Under the pieces are notes generated by a model. That model made no database searches and was not told the DNA's origin. It was given only the letters and a program-made list of their open reading frames with translations. A stretch of 35,904 nt of DNA from Anaerovibrio lipolyticus DSM 3074 (GTDB taxonomy: Bacteria > Bacillota > Negativicutes > Selenomonadales > Selenomonadaceae), in contig NZ_FQYW01000026.1 of the NCBI RefSeq assembly GCF_900141865.1, forward strand, positions 1 through 35,904. The letters run 5' to 3'. Within the stretch, counting starts at the first letter, position 1. Each line of letters opens with the position of its first letter. This document shows positions 25,302 through 34,404 of this stretch, piece after piece. Both the position numbers and the translations under genes were made by a program.

Positions 25302-25992
25302 GGAAGATTTAGAGCTTATAGATGTAATATGCAATGCCAATAAAAATGGTGATTTTTTAGTTACCAAAGATGCACTTTTTCGCTATGTAGCTCCGAGACA
25401 TACAGAATTACAAAAAAGACGCCCTGTTAAAAATAGTAGAGAAATAGTAATAAAGCATCTACGAAAGACAGTTTATTCATCATATATTAAAGATTTGTAT
25501 GAAGAGTTGACGGCATATTTGAAGAGTATTATTTATCAAGGTGCACTTATTAGTAAAGAGAGTGGTGCAGCGCATCGATTACTTGGTGAACACAAGATTC
25601 AAGTCGCGGCACATGATATTTTACAATTTTCGACTTTGAAGGAATTGATTATGAAAATAGCCGAAGATATTATTCAAAAATTAGAAGCTGAACGTAGTAC
25701 GGCAGAATTGATAAAGAAAGTTTGTAATAAACTTGGATTAAAACTTCCTGGTGATGTCATAGAAAATGCGCTTCCTTTTTTGGAAATACGACATATATTA
25801 GTTCATGCTGATGGAAAAGTAAACAAAGACTTTAATGAAAAATATCCTGACTTCAAAAAAGATTCAAAGGGGCGAATTAACCTTAATTATGATCTTATTA
25901 TGGAAGCAACTGAAAAAGTGACTCGTTTAGTTAATGAAATTGATAAGGAAGCTTTAGGTAAAAATATATTAAAACCTAATACACCAAAATAA
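25243..25992 (+). CDS. HEPN-domain protein (putative RNase)
   Basis: ATG 25243 follows GGGGGAG (25230-25236). The 249-residue protein is mainly helical. Residues 183-188 are RHILVH, the R-x4-H motif that forms the active site of HEPN RNases, preceded by a helix ending in LPFLEI and followed by ADGKVN, as in the MAE_28990/MAE_18760-type HEPN group. HEPN proteins cut or bind RNA, often tRNA, in toxin-antitoxin and anti-phage systems. As the last gene of the ATPase-DUF4325 operon it is the likely effector, with the ATPase as sensor or control part. No transmembrane segment or signal peptide is seen. Confidence 0.72.
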   Translation: MSANISKEALIFQNRIISFKEDLELIDVICNANKNGDFLVTKDALFRYVAPRHTELQKRRPVKNSREIVIKHLRKTVYSSYIKDLYEELTAYLKSIIYQGALISKESGAAHRLLGEHKIQVAAHDILQFSTLKELIMKIAEDIIQKLEAERSTAELIKKVCNKLGLKLPGDVIENALPFLEIRHILVHADGKVNKDFNEKYPDFKKDSKGRINLNYDLIMEATEKVTRLVNEIDKEALGKNILKPNTPK

Positions 25993-26013
25993 TTTGAACA
26001 AGGGTTATATGAT

Positions 26014-26094
26014 ATGAGCGACTTTAAGTCTTTTATATGGGTAGAAGAGGCACAAATTATGGGAATATCTACAAGCAAAAAAGACTGTAAGTAG
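26014..26094 (+). CDS. Possible 26-residue peptide
   Basis: ATG 26014 to TAG 26092-26094, preceded by AAGGG at somewhat long spacing. It sits between the HEPN gene and the next promoter. It could be a real short gene or chance; no family is recognised. Confidence 0.2.
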   Translation: MSDFKSFIWVEEAQIMGISTSKKDCK

Positions 26095-26096
26095 CA

Positions 26097-26124
26097 TTGA
26101 CAAGGTAATAATGGTTGCTAATAT
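26097..26124 (+). promoter_or_regulatory. Promoter of the second glycan operon
   Basis: TTGACA (26097-26102), a 16-base spacer and TAATAT (26119-26124), 50 bp before the first gene of the operon. Confidence 0.55.
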
Positions 26125-26173
26125 TATTTGTTATATTTTTAAGAATTGATGTTGTTAGAGGGTAGCTGATACT

Positions 26174-27601
26174 ATGCCTGAAAAATATACATACCTTTTT
26201 CCATATGAAAAAATCCCCCAAGGCTCCCGTATAATTATTTATGGTGCTGGGGATGTGGGGCAGGAATATTTAAAGCAGATGCTATTGACAGGCTACGCAG
26301 ATGTGGCTTGTTTTCTTGATCGTGCTTTTGATAAATATCCTTCCATGATTATTCCTGTGCTCTCGCCAGAAAAAGTGGTACAAGTGGAATTTGATTATGT
26401 TGTTATCGCTATGAAAACAGCGATATTCTACAATGACATTTCTAATTTTTTACAGGAGAAAGGTGTAGCTGCGGAGCAAATCGTCCATATAGGGGCCAGA
26501 GGTGAGTGTAACTCTCTGTATACAGAGGAGTCAAAGACAGAAGAAACGGATATAGATTATGCATATAAAAAGGCACCTATTTCTATAGCATTGAAGTTTG
26601 GTCCTGGACTTGGTGATGCGGTGATTAAGAAACGGCTTTTCAGGGAAATTGTTAAAATGGCACCAGAGGCAAAAGTTGATATTTATACTCCTGGTGGTGC
26701 TAAATTTATCAAATCATTTTATGCCGATGAACCAAATCTTAACTGTGCCATAGATGATGGTGGAGCGTTATATGCGCAACATCATAAAGAATATGGGCTG
26801 TCAATGTCTATTTTCTTTATGATTCAAGTAGACCATGTTGATTATGAAAAAATAGAACGAGTCAATAAATTTTTTGCTGAGCAAATACGCGTTCATGTGC
26901 AGCGTCATAGTGAATATGGGCTTAGTCCATTTCCTACAGTGCAGAATCATCTTCACTTCAGACGTTCTATGTATCAGGGAAAGAATTGTTACACATTTTA
27001 TAATTATACAGATGTGTTTCATATTGGAGATCAAAAGGTTAATATCCCGGTTCAGGATAAATATCGAGAAGACTATGAAGCACTCGGCTTACATCGGTAT
27101 ATAACTTTCAATTATGGCAATGGTGCTGCTGGCAAAGAAAATAAGGAAGTTATAAGTAAGCAGTGGCCTAAAGAATATTTTGAAAATTTCGTTATATTAT
27201 TTAAGAAGAAGTATCCTGATATTGAAGTTGTTCAACTAGGCGACGATTATACGGAGCCTATATCTAACGTGGACAGAATACTTTTTGGTAAGGATTTGGA
27301 GATTGTGAAATACATTCTTAAAGGTGCATTGCTTCACTTGGACATAGAAGGTGGTCTTATGCATCTTGCGACTCAGCTTGGAACAAAATGTGCTGTTATT
27401 TATGGGCCTACACAGGTTGAACTGTTTAGTTATCCTCAGAATATTAATATAGTGTCGGATAAATGTAAAAATTGTTACCTTCTCTATCCTGAATATTATA
27501 AATGTGCTAGAGGCATGGAGAAGCCTGAGTGTATGTGGTCCATTCTCCCTGAGAATGTTTTATCGGAAATAGAAACTTATTTGGAGGAAAAAGTCAAATG
27601 A
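26174..27601 (+). CDS. GT9-type glycosyltransferase with N-terminal Rossmann-like add-on domain
   Basis: The protein is 475 residues. Residues 16-115 are a small Rossmann-like domain: RIIIYGAGDVGQEYLKQ, FDYVVIAMKT, then GVAAEQIVHIG. Residues 140-475 are GT9 (heptosyltransferase-like): ISIALKFGPGLGDAVIKKRL, then YITFNYGNGA, LLHLDIEGGLMHLATQLGTK and VIYGPT. Near the end four cysteines in KCKNCYLL...YKCARGMEKPEC recall the metal finger of the TibC-like gene at 6046. It is the first gene of the second glycan operon and its stop overlaps the next start (ATGA). Donor probably a heptose or related sugar, from family knowledge. Confidence 0.8.
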   Translation: MPEKYTYLFPYEKIPQGSRIIIYGAGDVGQEYLKQMLLTGYADVACFLDRAFDKYPSMIIPVLSPEKVVQVEFDYVVIAMKTAIFYNDISNFLQEKGVAAEQIVHIGARGECNSLYTEESKTEETDIDYAYKKAPISIALKFGPGLGDAVIKKRLFREIVKMAPEAKVDIYTPGGAKFIKSFYADEPNLNCAIDDGGALYAQHHKEYGLSMSIFFMIQVDHVDYEKIERVNKFFAEQIRVHVQRHSEYGLSPFPTVQNHLHFRRSMYQGKNCYTFYNYTDVFHIGDQKVNIPVQDKYREDYEALGLHRYITFNYGNGAAGKENKEVISKQWPKEYFENFVILFKKKYPDIEVVQLGDDYTEPISNVDRILFGKDLEIVKYILKGALLHLDIEGGLMHLATQLGTKCAVIYGPTQVELFSYPQNINIVSDKCKNCYLLYPEYYKCARGMEKPECMWSILPENVLSEIETYLEEKVK

Positions 27602-28527
27602 AAATAGCTGTATATGGTGCAGGAATGGTAGGGAAGAAAATCCTTTCATTTCCGTTACGGAAAAATAATGAGATTGTTTTGTGGGTGGATGGTAATGAAA
27701 AAATATGGGGAAGCACGTTGGCGGGCGCAAGTGGTTCCTATAAGGTAGAGTCTCCGATGGAGTTGATGAACAAGGAATTTGATATACTCCTGCTTGCAGT
27801 GATAAATGGCTGGCTGGATGTTAGGGATAAATGTATTGACATGGGAGTTGACTCTGACAAAATCGTATTGGCAGAGGGTTGGTCCAGAGTTGATTATTAT
27901 GTTGATGAACTTGATAGATATTTTGACATAGAAAAGAAGCCGTTTGTACCTTTTACTAAAACTCCGGTTATTAATCCATTGGGGCATTGCGGAGGAGAAA
28001 CAGGCAAGGCTCAAAATCGTCGCAAAAGAGAAGGTTTCTTTGAAAAGTATTGTCAGGGTGAAGGCCTGGATATTGGTTGTGGAAATGACCCGGTGGTTGA
28101 TGGTGTATACGGATGGGATTTAATGAATGGGGATGCCCAATATCTTAAAGGTGTAGACGATGATAGTCTTGATTTTGTATATTCATCGCACTGCTTGGAG
28201 CATATGATAGATGTCAAGATCGCTTTGTATAATTGGTTTCGTGTCCTCAAAGCCGGAGGTTATCTAATATTGTATATTCCCCATAGAGATTTGTACGAGA
28301 AGAAGAAAGAGCTGCCATCAAGATTCAATCCACATCATAAACACATGTTTATTCTAGGGGGGGATACAAACGCCTATACGTTGGATATTATGGAAGAAAT
28401 CAGTAGGAGTCTAAAAGGCTACAGTGTGGAATATGCTAAAGTATGTGATGAGGGCTATTCTGTTACCAACCCTAAATTGCCTAGTGATGGGGAATACTCT
28501 ATTGAGGTAGTTATTAAGAAGGGATAG
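27598..28527 (+). CDS. SAM methyltransferase with N-terminal Rossmann-like add-on domain
   Basis: ATG 27598 overlaps the upstream stop in ATGA. The protein is 309 residues. Residues 1-100 repeat the add-on domain (MKIAVYGAGMVGKKILSF, then FDILLLAV and GVDSDKIVLAEG). From about 155 a class I methyltransferase follows: GEGLDIGCGNDPVVDGVYGW for SAM binding, LDFVYSSHCLEHM, then VLKAGGYLILYIPH. The acceptor is probably a sugar of the same glycan. A foreign-looking gene follows and breaks the operon. Confidence 0.88.
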   Translation: MKIAVYGAGMVGKKILSFPLRKNNEIVLWVDGNEKIWGSTLAGASGSYKVESPMELMNKEFDILLLAVINGWLDVRDKCIDMGVDSDKIVLAEGWSRVDYYVDELDRYFDIEKKPFVPFTKTPVINPLGHCGGETGKAQNRRKREGFFEKYCQGEGLDIGCGNDPVVDGVYGWDLMNGDAQYLKGVDDDSLDFVYSSHCLEHMIDVKIALYNWFRVLKAGGYLILYIPHRDLYEKKKELPSRFNPHHKHMFILGGDTNAYTLDIMEEISRSLKGYSVEYAKVCDEGYSVTNPKLPSDGEYSIEVVIKKG

Positions 28528-28565
28528 TAAATAGTTGTATCTTATTTTGTTGAATTGGATATGAT

Positions 28566-29555
28566 GTGAAAAGAAGGGATGTTTTTTTGCTTATAGGGGA
28601 TAGTTTTCTTAGTATATTTGAATATATTGGAGATAATAAAGAATGGATTTTTAGTGGTATAGGTGTATTTATTATTAGTTGTGTAATTTTTTGGGGGAAA
28701 AAGTATACAATTATTAAAAATAAAGGGAATTCTATTCAAAATAATTGTGAAATGCATGGAATTAATCAAATAGTAAGTGGTGATGGAAATGTTATAAATA
28801 ATAATCTTAGCCCCAATAACATACAGGTAGAAAAATCAGTATATAAAAATAGTTCATTATTATCTAAGTATATAGAAAATGCAATAGATAATTTAGTATT
28901 AACCAATAGAGAATTAAAAGATTCATGGCGTACAGGAAGTCAAGAATGGTTAAAGTTAATAGAATCGGCGATTATTGATGATAAATGGAAAGATTATATT
29001 GAGACTACCTGCTTGTCCACTGATGAGCAAATTACACTAAAAAAATGGTTTAAGGCAGTTGCAGAACTTAGAAAGTTTATAAATGGTAGTATCATGTATG
29101 ACACGCATGACATTGAAAAAGAAATAAATAATATTATAAACAACATTAATATCAAAAACATAAAAGCTAAGTTGCAAAATTGTGAAAATTTTGTTAGAAA
29201 CAACAAGGATGATAATAAGAGAAAAATAAAGGAACAACAACTAGAGAAAATATATTGTCCCATACATAGAGAGATAATGGGTTTCTATAAAACGAATTTT
29301 TACGATGAAGGGTATTTCGGTGTAGATGAATATACTGTTATAGAGGTTATAAAAATAATCCAAAATAACCGACATATTGCAGATTCAGCGTTATTGGATT
29401 GGCAAGATAAATTTGAAAGCCAGTTATATGAATCACGAAATGTTATTCGACCACATAATCCTGATTATGACCCGTTGTATGATGAGAATAAAGAGTTCTT
29501 GAAATTTGTGGACAGTAAAATAAAAAAGCTACGAAAAGATATGTGCGTGGACTGA
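28566..29555 (+). CDS. Membrane-anchored hypothetical protein, AT-rich insertion in the glycan operon
   Basis: The protein is up to 329 residues from GTG 28566. TTG 28587 has a better ribosome site (AGAAGGG) and may be the true start. One membrane helix near residues 28-48 (WIFSGIGVFIISCVIFWGKK) is followed by a short NQIVSGDGNVINNN stretch and a long helical, Lys/Asn-rich cytoplasmic region. GDGN-type stretches beside a membrane helix occur in several accessory or defence-associated proteins, but I cannot name a family. It is much more AT-rich than its neighbours and lacks the add-on domain they share, so it probably arrived by transfer. Confidence 0.65.
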   Translation: MKRRDVFLLIGDSFLSIFEYIGDNKEWIFSGIGVFIISCVIFWGKKYTIIKNKGNSIQNNCEMHGINQIVSGDGNVINNNLSPNNIQVEKSVYKNSSLLSKYIENAIDNLVLTNRELKDSWRTGSQEWLKLIESAIIDDKWKDYIETTCLSTDEQITLKKWFKAVAELRKFINGSIMYDTHDIEKEINNIINNINIKNIKAKLQNCENFVRNNKDDNKRKIKEQQLEKIYCPIHREIMGFYKTNFYDEGYFGVDEYTVIEVIKIIQNNRHIADSALLDWQDKFESQLYESRNVIRPHNPDYDPLYDENKEFLKFVDSKIKKLRKDMCVD

Positions 29556-29664
29556 TAGAAACAATTATTAACTATATGTTAAATATATAAGCAGTAGGAC
29601 TAGTCATAAACAGAAAATAAAGGGATAATCGTAGAATAAACTGTAATAACAGGAGCGGCTTGTT

Positions 29665-30795
29665 ATGATTCATAATATAGAAGACGAATATAGGAAAATT
29701 ATTATTTTCGGCTACGCAGCAGTAGGGAAAAAGCTGTATGAACGTTTAAAGCATGAAAATGCAGAAGATAATATCGTATTTTGTGATAATTCCAGCACTA
29801 AACAAGGAGAGCATGATGGTATAAAAGTAATTTCTTTGCAAGAAGCTGTTGCAAAGTATGGTAAATCAAAGTTTATAGTGGCTTCTCTGCGCCATAGTAA
29901 GCAAATGGAGCAACAGTTGTTGGACGCTGGAATCCCTAAGGAACAAATAATTACAGAACTTCCAGGAGATATTGTTGGAGAGGAACTGGCAAAGGAACAG
30001 AAGCTGAGATTGGTGCCATTAGATTCTATACACATCGAGGTTAATATTAATAAGGATTGCAACCTTAAATGTAAGGGATGCGACCATTTTGCCCCAATAG
30101 CAGAGGCTGATGCTCTGGAATTGGATGTGTTTGAGCGTGATATGAAGCGTTTGGCAGATGTTATGGCAGGCCATATTCATCGAATTATCCTTTTGGGGGG
30201 CGAACCACTTTTAAATAAAAATCTGTTGGAGTATGTAAAAATTGCTAGGGAGTATATGCCGCGTACAGAGATATTTATTGCTACAAATGGTACTTTGCTT
30301 GGTAAAATGGGCGAGGAATTTTGGTGTGTTCTACGGAGTGCCACTGTTGGTCTTATGGTAACAAAATATCCAGTGAAGCTTGACTATGATGGGCTTAAAA
30401 AGTTTGCTGAGGGAAATGGGATTGTTTGGGAGTATATAGGTTCTTCGGAAAGTGGCCGTACGTTGTGGCATTTTCCGTTGGATTTATCAGGTAGTCAAGA
30501 TGCAATGGAAAGCTTTATTCATTGTGCCAATGCAAATGCCTGTCATACATTGGAAAGAGGTAAGCTTTATACTTGTAGCATAGCTCCTAATATTGAGGCG
30601 TTTAATAATTTTTATGGTAAAAATCTTCCTTTGACTGTGGACGATGGTATAGATATCCATATGGCTCATAGTGCTAAGGAAGTATTGGAGTTTCTTGCGA
30701 AACCTATAAATTTCTGCCGATATTGTAATGTAAAGGGACGGACCTATGATCATCCTTGGGAAATAAGCAAACAGGATATCAAGGAGTGGACGTGA
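29665..30795 (+). CDS. Radical SAM protein with N-terminal Rossmann-like add-on domain
   Basis: The protein is 376 residues. Residues 9-100 are the add-on domain (YRKIIIFGYAAVGKKLYERL, then KFIVASLRHS and GIPKEQIITELP). The radical SAM core has the iron-sulfur motif CNLKCKGC (C132, C136, C139) and ILLGGEPLLN. Further cysteines near the C-terminus (CANANACHTLERGKLYTC, FCRYC) could hold an auxiliary cluster, as in SPASM/twitch-type enzymes. It probably carries out a radical step on a sugar or peptide (oxidation, epimerisation or dehydration) in making an unusual surface glycan; the substrate is unknown. The ribosome site AGGAG is 10 bases from ATG. Confidence 0.85.
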   Translation: MIHNIEDEYRKIIIFGYAAVGKKLYERLKHENAEDNIVFCDNSSTKQGEHDGIKVISLQEAVAKYGKSKFIVASLRHSKQMEQQLLDAGIPKEQIITELPGDIVGEELAKEQKLRLVPLDSIHIEVNINKDCNLKCKGCDHFAPIAEADALELDVFERDMKRLADVMAGHIHRIILLGGEPLLNKNLLEYVKIAREYMPRTEIFIATNGTLLGKMGEEFWCVLRSATVGLMVTKYPVKLDYDGLKKFAEGNGIVWEYIGSSESGRTLWHFPLDLSGSQDAMESFIHCANANACHTLERGKLYTCSIAPNIEAFNNFYGKNLPLTVDDGIDIHMAHSAKEVLEFLAKPINFCRYCNVKGRTYDHPWEISKQDIKEWT

Positions 30796-30824
30796 TCATA
30801 AAATAGGTTTATAAGGATGATAGC

Positions 30825-31766
30825 ATGACTGTTTTTCAAAAAATATCTAACGGAATAAAGACAATTTTGCAAAAGTCTCCTGAAAGGAGAAAGTTTGCTA
30901 TATATCCGTTTGGTGACATAGGTTTACTGGCTAAAAGAATTCTAAAGGAACAATTTTGCATTGAACCAACACATATTTTTGATGATAATATTTGTGAGTT
31001 TAATCCAGAAGTGAAGCCATCTTCTAGATTGGTGGAATTATCTTATGAACGAAATAAAGGCGTTGTGCTAATTTTAGCTACGGCAAATCCTAGTGTTCAT
31101 GATATATTACGTGATAAGGCCCTGCGATATGTTTCAGAGTCACAATTAATGGATGTTTTTTTTTATGAGTTAAATCATGGTGGATTATGGAATCCCAAGA
31201 ATTGGGAAAGGACTGTTTGTGGAAAGCATAGTTATGGTCCTTTATGTAATCATCCTTTGGTAAAACAAGTGGGGGCTTTTTGCAGTTTCGCTGCAGGTGT
31301 AGATGTAGTCAATAATCATAATATTGATTTAATTTCCACCTCACCGTTTTTAGTAGGTAGTGGTGGGTTTGAAGGCGTTGAAGGCTTTAAGGATGTTCCA
31401 TATGATGCGTGGAAAGGTGAAAAATGGTATATTCCGGATATAAAGCCGCTAGGAAAGGTTCCTAATGTAAAACGTATTACGATTGGCAATGATGTGTGGC
31501 TTGGAGAAAATGTGATAATTACAAATTACTCTGATATTGGGGATGGCGTTGTGGCGGCAGCAGGTGCAGTAATAACAAAGCCTGTTCCAGCTTATGCTGT
31601 TGTGGCCGGCATTCCTGCTCGTGTTGTTCGCTATCGGTATTCTCAAGAGCAAATAGCTGCTCTAGAAAAAATCAGGTGGTGGGATTGGGAGGATGATACA
31701 ATTAGAGAAAGATATGATGATATGTTTATACCTATCAACGAGTTTATAGAAAAATATAGTAAGTAA
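30825..31766 (+). CDS. Hexapeptide-repeat acetyltransferase (CatB-like) with N-terminal add-on domain
   Basis: The protein is 313 residues; AAGGATGA precedes ATG 30825. Residues 20-110 follow the add-on pattern in a diverged form (RRKFAIYPFGDIGLLAKRIL, then VVLILATANPSVHDILRD). The rest is a left-handed beta-helix O-acetyltransferase: GAFCSFAAGVDVVNNHNID, then ITIGNDVWLGENVIITNYSD, IGDGVVAAAGAVITK and VVAGIPARVVR. The conserved histidine is probably in NNHN. It would acetylate a hydroxyl or amino group of a sugar using acetyl-CoA. The architecture resembles PglD-type enzymes, which have an N-terminal Rossmann half before the helix. Confidence 0.88.
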   Translation: MTVFQKISNGIKTILQKSPERRKFAIYPFGDIGLLAKRILKEQFCIEPTHIFDDNICEFNPEVKPSSRLVELSYERNKGVVLILATANPSVHDILRDKALRYVSESQLMDVFFYELNHGGLWNPKNWERTVCGKHSYGPLCNHPLVKQVGAFCSFAAGVDVVNNHNIDLISTSPFLVGSGGFEGVEGFKDVPYDAWKGEKWYIPDIKPLGKVPNVKRITIGNDVWLGENVIITNYSDIGDGVVAAAGAVITKPVPAYAVVAGIPARVVRYRYSQEQIAALEKIRWWDWEDDTIRERYDDMFIPINEFIEKYSK

Positions 31767-31793
31767 ATGTAATTGTGAGAGGAACGATACTAT

Positions 31794-32993
31794 ATGGAAC
31801 TCGTGAGTATTATTGTAACAATATATAACAAATCCCAATATTTACCTGAGTGTTTGGAAAGTATAAAACGACAGACATATAAAAATATTGAAGTGGTTCT
31901 AATTGATGATGGCTCTATAGATCAGTCAGCAGATATATGTAATGAATATGTAGAAAAGGACAGTCGCTTTGTATATTATTACCAAGAAAATGCTGGGCAA
32001 AATGCTGCACGTAAGCTTGGCTTAGAAAAGGCAAAAGGTGAGTGGATAATATCTGTTGATGCAGATGATTTCGTTTCTGTTGATATTTGTGAAAAATTTA
32101 TTGATGCTTATAAAATGACAAGTGCAGATATGATTTTTGGAAGAATACAAAAATATCAAAACGGGCAATTAAAAGGAATAATGAAAAGCATAGAGGGAAT
32201 ATATGCTGGCGTAGATGCCGTGGAGAGGTTTATGATGCCTCACTTCTTTTCATTTGGAATACCAACTGGAATGTATCCGATACTATATAGAAAAAAAGTT
32301 TTGCAAGATTTTTTTTCTATTATAGATTTAAGAATAAATTATAGTGAGGATTGTGCTTGTACATTATTTAGCTTGCTAAAATCCAAAAAAGTTTGTTTTA
32401 TAAGCAATGTGGTGTATTTTTATCGTCAAAATGATGATTCGTTTTGTCATTCACACAAAAAAACGAATGTTTTTAGTCAAAAGTTACTGCAGGAGTTTCT
32501 TTTACATCTATTTCAACCTCATGCTGGAATAAATAGTGGGGATAAAATAATCAGATGGCTTATTGTACGTGATTTGCTTTTAGGAGGATATGAATACTTT
32601 GCGGATTATAGTGGTATATACCCTTATTGTGAAGTGCCAACAGGAAATAGAATTGCCATTTATGGGGCTGGCGTATTAGGAGAAGAAATATATGAGAAAC
32701 TTTCTTCAAAGTATATTTGCGCTGGCTGGTTTGATAGAGAGGCAGAATACTATCAGAAAAATGGTAAAAAAGTTAGTTCGCCAGAAGAAATAAATGAAGA
32801 ATTATTTGATTATATTTTGATAGCCGTTACTAATCCTGATACATCAAAGCAAATAGCTACTGAGCTGAAGCGCAAGATGAAGACCCCGGAAAAGGTGCTA
32901 ACGATTTCAGAACGAATTATAGACTCAGAATATACTTTTACAAAATTAAAGGAATTAGAAAAAGTAAGCGAAAAATACATAGTTGAACACTGA
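31794..32993 (+). CDS. GT2 glycosyltransferase with C-terminal Rossmann-like add-on domain
   Basis: The protein is 399 residues; GAGAGGAACG lies upstream. Residues 1-210 are GT2: MELVSIIVTIYNKSQYLPEC, then LIDDGSIDQSADI and VDADDFVS with the DxD. Residues about 280-385 are the add-on domain, here at the C-terminus (RIAIYGAGVLGEEIYEKL, then FDYILIAVTNPDTSKQI). The catalytic residues are intact. Donor and acceptor are unknown. A 200-bp spacer with a tiny open frame separates it from the next gene. Confidence 0.9.
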   Translation: MELVSIIVTIYNKSQYLPECLESIKRQTYKNIEVVLIDDGSIDQSADICNEYVEKDSRFVYYYQENAGQNAARKLGLEKAKGEWIISVDADDFVSVDICEKFIDAYKMTSADMIFGRIQKYQNGQLKGIMKSIEGIYAGVDAVERFMMPHFFSFGIPTGMYPILYRKKVLQDFFSIIDLRINYSEDCACTLFSLLKSKKVCFISNVVYFYRQNDDSFCHSHKKTNVFSQKLLQEFLLHLFQPHAGINSGDKIIRWLIVRDLLLGGYEYFADYSGIYPYCEVPTGNRIAIYGAGVLGEEIYEKLSSKYICAGWFDREAEYYQKNGKKVSSPEEINEELFDYILIAVTNPDTSKQIATELKRKMKTPEKVLTISERIIDSEYTFTKLKELEKVSEKYIVEH

Positions 32994-33026
32994 TGATTAT
33001 TTTTGTTATGCATGAGAGGGGATAAA

Positions 33027-33095
33027 ATGCTACATATCAATGAAATAGAGTTATATAGAGCTAAGGGGAAAAATGAACTGAGGCACTTATCGTAG
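33027..33095 (+). CDS. Possible 22-residue peptide or gene remnant
   Basis: ATG 33027 follows GAGAGGGG and ends at TAG 33093-33095. The following 100 bases read YGMPMFFRCLEKVIR before another stop in one frame, so the spacer may be the wreck of a lost gene rather than a real small one. No family is recognised. Confidence 0.25.
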   Translation: MLHINEIELYRAKGKNELRHLS

Positions 33096-33194
33096 TATGG
33101 CATGCCAATGTTCTTCCGATGTTTGGAAAAAGTTATCAGATAATTGCTTCTAATAGCCCTAGCGATATGTATAATTAAGTTTGAGGTGAGTTTT

Positions 33195-34376
33195 ATGGTT
33201 TCGATTATAGTTCCGGTTTTTAATAGTGAGGCATATATAGATAATTGCCTGGAATCAATTTTAAATCAGAGCTATGATGATTTTGAAGTTTTGCTTATGG
33301 TTGGTATCTGTAGTGATAACTCATTGAATAAATGTATAACATGGCAACGACGGGATAATAGGATTATCATAGTCAGTAGAAAGGATAATAGCCTTGGAGA
33401 TGCAAGAAATTATGCTATGAATTTGGCAAGGGGAGAGTTTATTGCTTACGTGGATGCTAATGATAGAATAGATGAAAATTTTCTCATGGAGATGGTCACG
33501 CCGTTAGAAAATAATAATAGGCTGGATTTTTCTTGCTGTGGGTATTATAGAACCTTATATGACGGTACGGTGATAGAAAGATTACCACGTGAAAAGGGCT
33601 TGTTTCAAGTAAATTTTAATACATACTTAGATCTAGACATTTTTGTTACTGTATGGTGCAAAGTCTACAGGAAGAAATTCTTGGTAGAAAATAATATAAC
33701 AATGTTTGATGGCTTGAGTGAGGATGAAAGCTTTTCTTATATGATCGCGTCTATGGCAAAGCATGTCTACGTGAATAAAAAGGCCCTTTATTACTATACT
33801 GTTGATAATTCAGAAAGCTTGATTAATGCCAGAAAACATGAAGCCGGGATGGATTATGCATCTTCAATGGAATTTGCTATAAATTTTATGAAGGAAAAAC
33901 AGGTATATGAAAAAAATCGGGATACATTAAAAATGAGGATATGTTCTGTTTTTCAATCGTATTTACGAATTTTTAACTTTGAGTCAAAAATGGTATCAAA
34001 ATACGAAGAATTTATAAATGAATATTTCCCTGAAATGATGTCCTTTATGGTATGGAAGAACAGAAAAATAAAAAAAGGGAGTTATATTATGTTTGGATCG
34101 GGCATTGATGCTAAGCGTATTATAAAACAGAAATCTTTCGATGTTGATATTTCATATATTGTAGATAGTAATGATAAAGTTATAGGAAACAGAATAGATG
34201 GCATAGAGATTTTTGGAAAAGAAAAATTATTGAGCGAAAATTGTCAATGTCCCGTTATCATTTCTTCTCGTAAATATAGATTTGAAATTGCAAAAATATT
34301 GAATGATTTTGGATTTTGTAACTTGTGGTATATAGAGGATGTGTTGACAAAGGAACAGTTGAGCAAAGAAGTATAG
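33195..34376 (+). CDS. GT2 glycosyltransferase with altered nucleotide site and C-terminal add-on domain
   Basis: ATG 33195 follows GAGGTGAG, so the longer frame from 33144 is rejected. The protein is 393 residues. The GT2 domain starts MVSIIVPVFNSEAYIDNCLE, but where relatives have DDGSTDNS this protein has VGICSDNS, and DADD is replaced by DAND. The nucleotide-binding Asp pair is therefore lost, so activity may be weak or different. Residues about 300-390 are the add-on domain (GSYIMFGSGIDAKRII, then CPVIISSRKYRFEIAKIL). The next gene begins 16-45 bp later, depending on the start used. Confidence 0.85.
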   Translation: MVSIIVPVFNSEAYIDNCLESILNQSYDDFEVLLMVGICSDNSLNKCITWQRRDNRIIIVSRKDNSLGDARNYAMNLARGEFIAYVDANDRIDENFLMEMVTPLENNNRLDFSCCGYYRTLYDGTVIERLPREKGLFQVNFNTYLDLDIFVTVWCKVYRKKFLVENNITMFDGLSEDESFSYMIASMAKHVYVNKKALYYYTVDNSESLINARKHEAGMDYASSMEFAINFMKEKQVYEKNRDTLKMRICSVFQSYLRIFNFESKMVSKYEEFINEYFPEMMSFMVWKNRKIKKGSYIMFGSGIDAKRIIKQKSFDVDISYIVDSNDKVIGNRIDGIEIFGKEKLLSENCQCPVIISSRKYRFEIAKILNDFGFCNLWYIEDVLTKEQLSKEV

Positions 34377-34404
34377 CGAATTATAGTAGACTTTGTGTGT
34401 TTTT

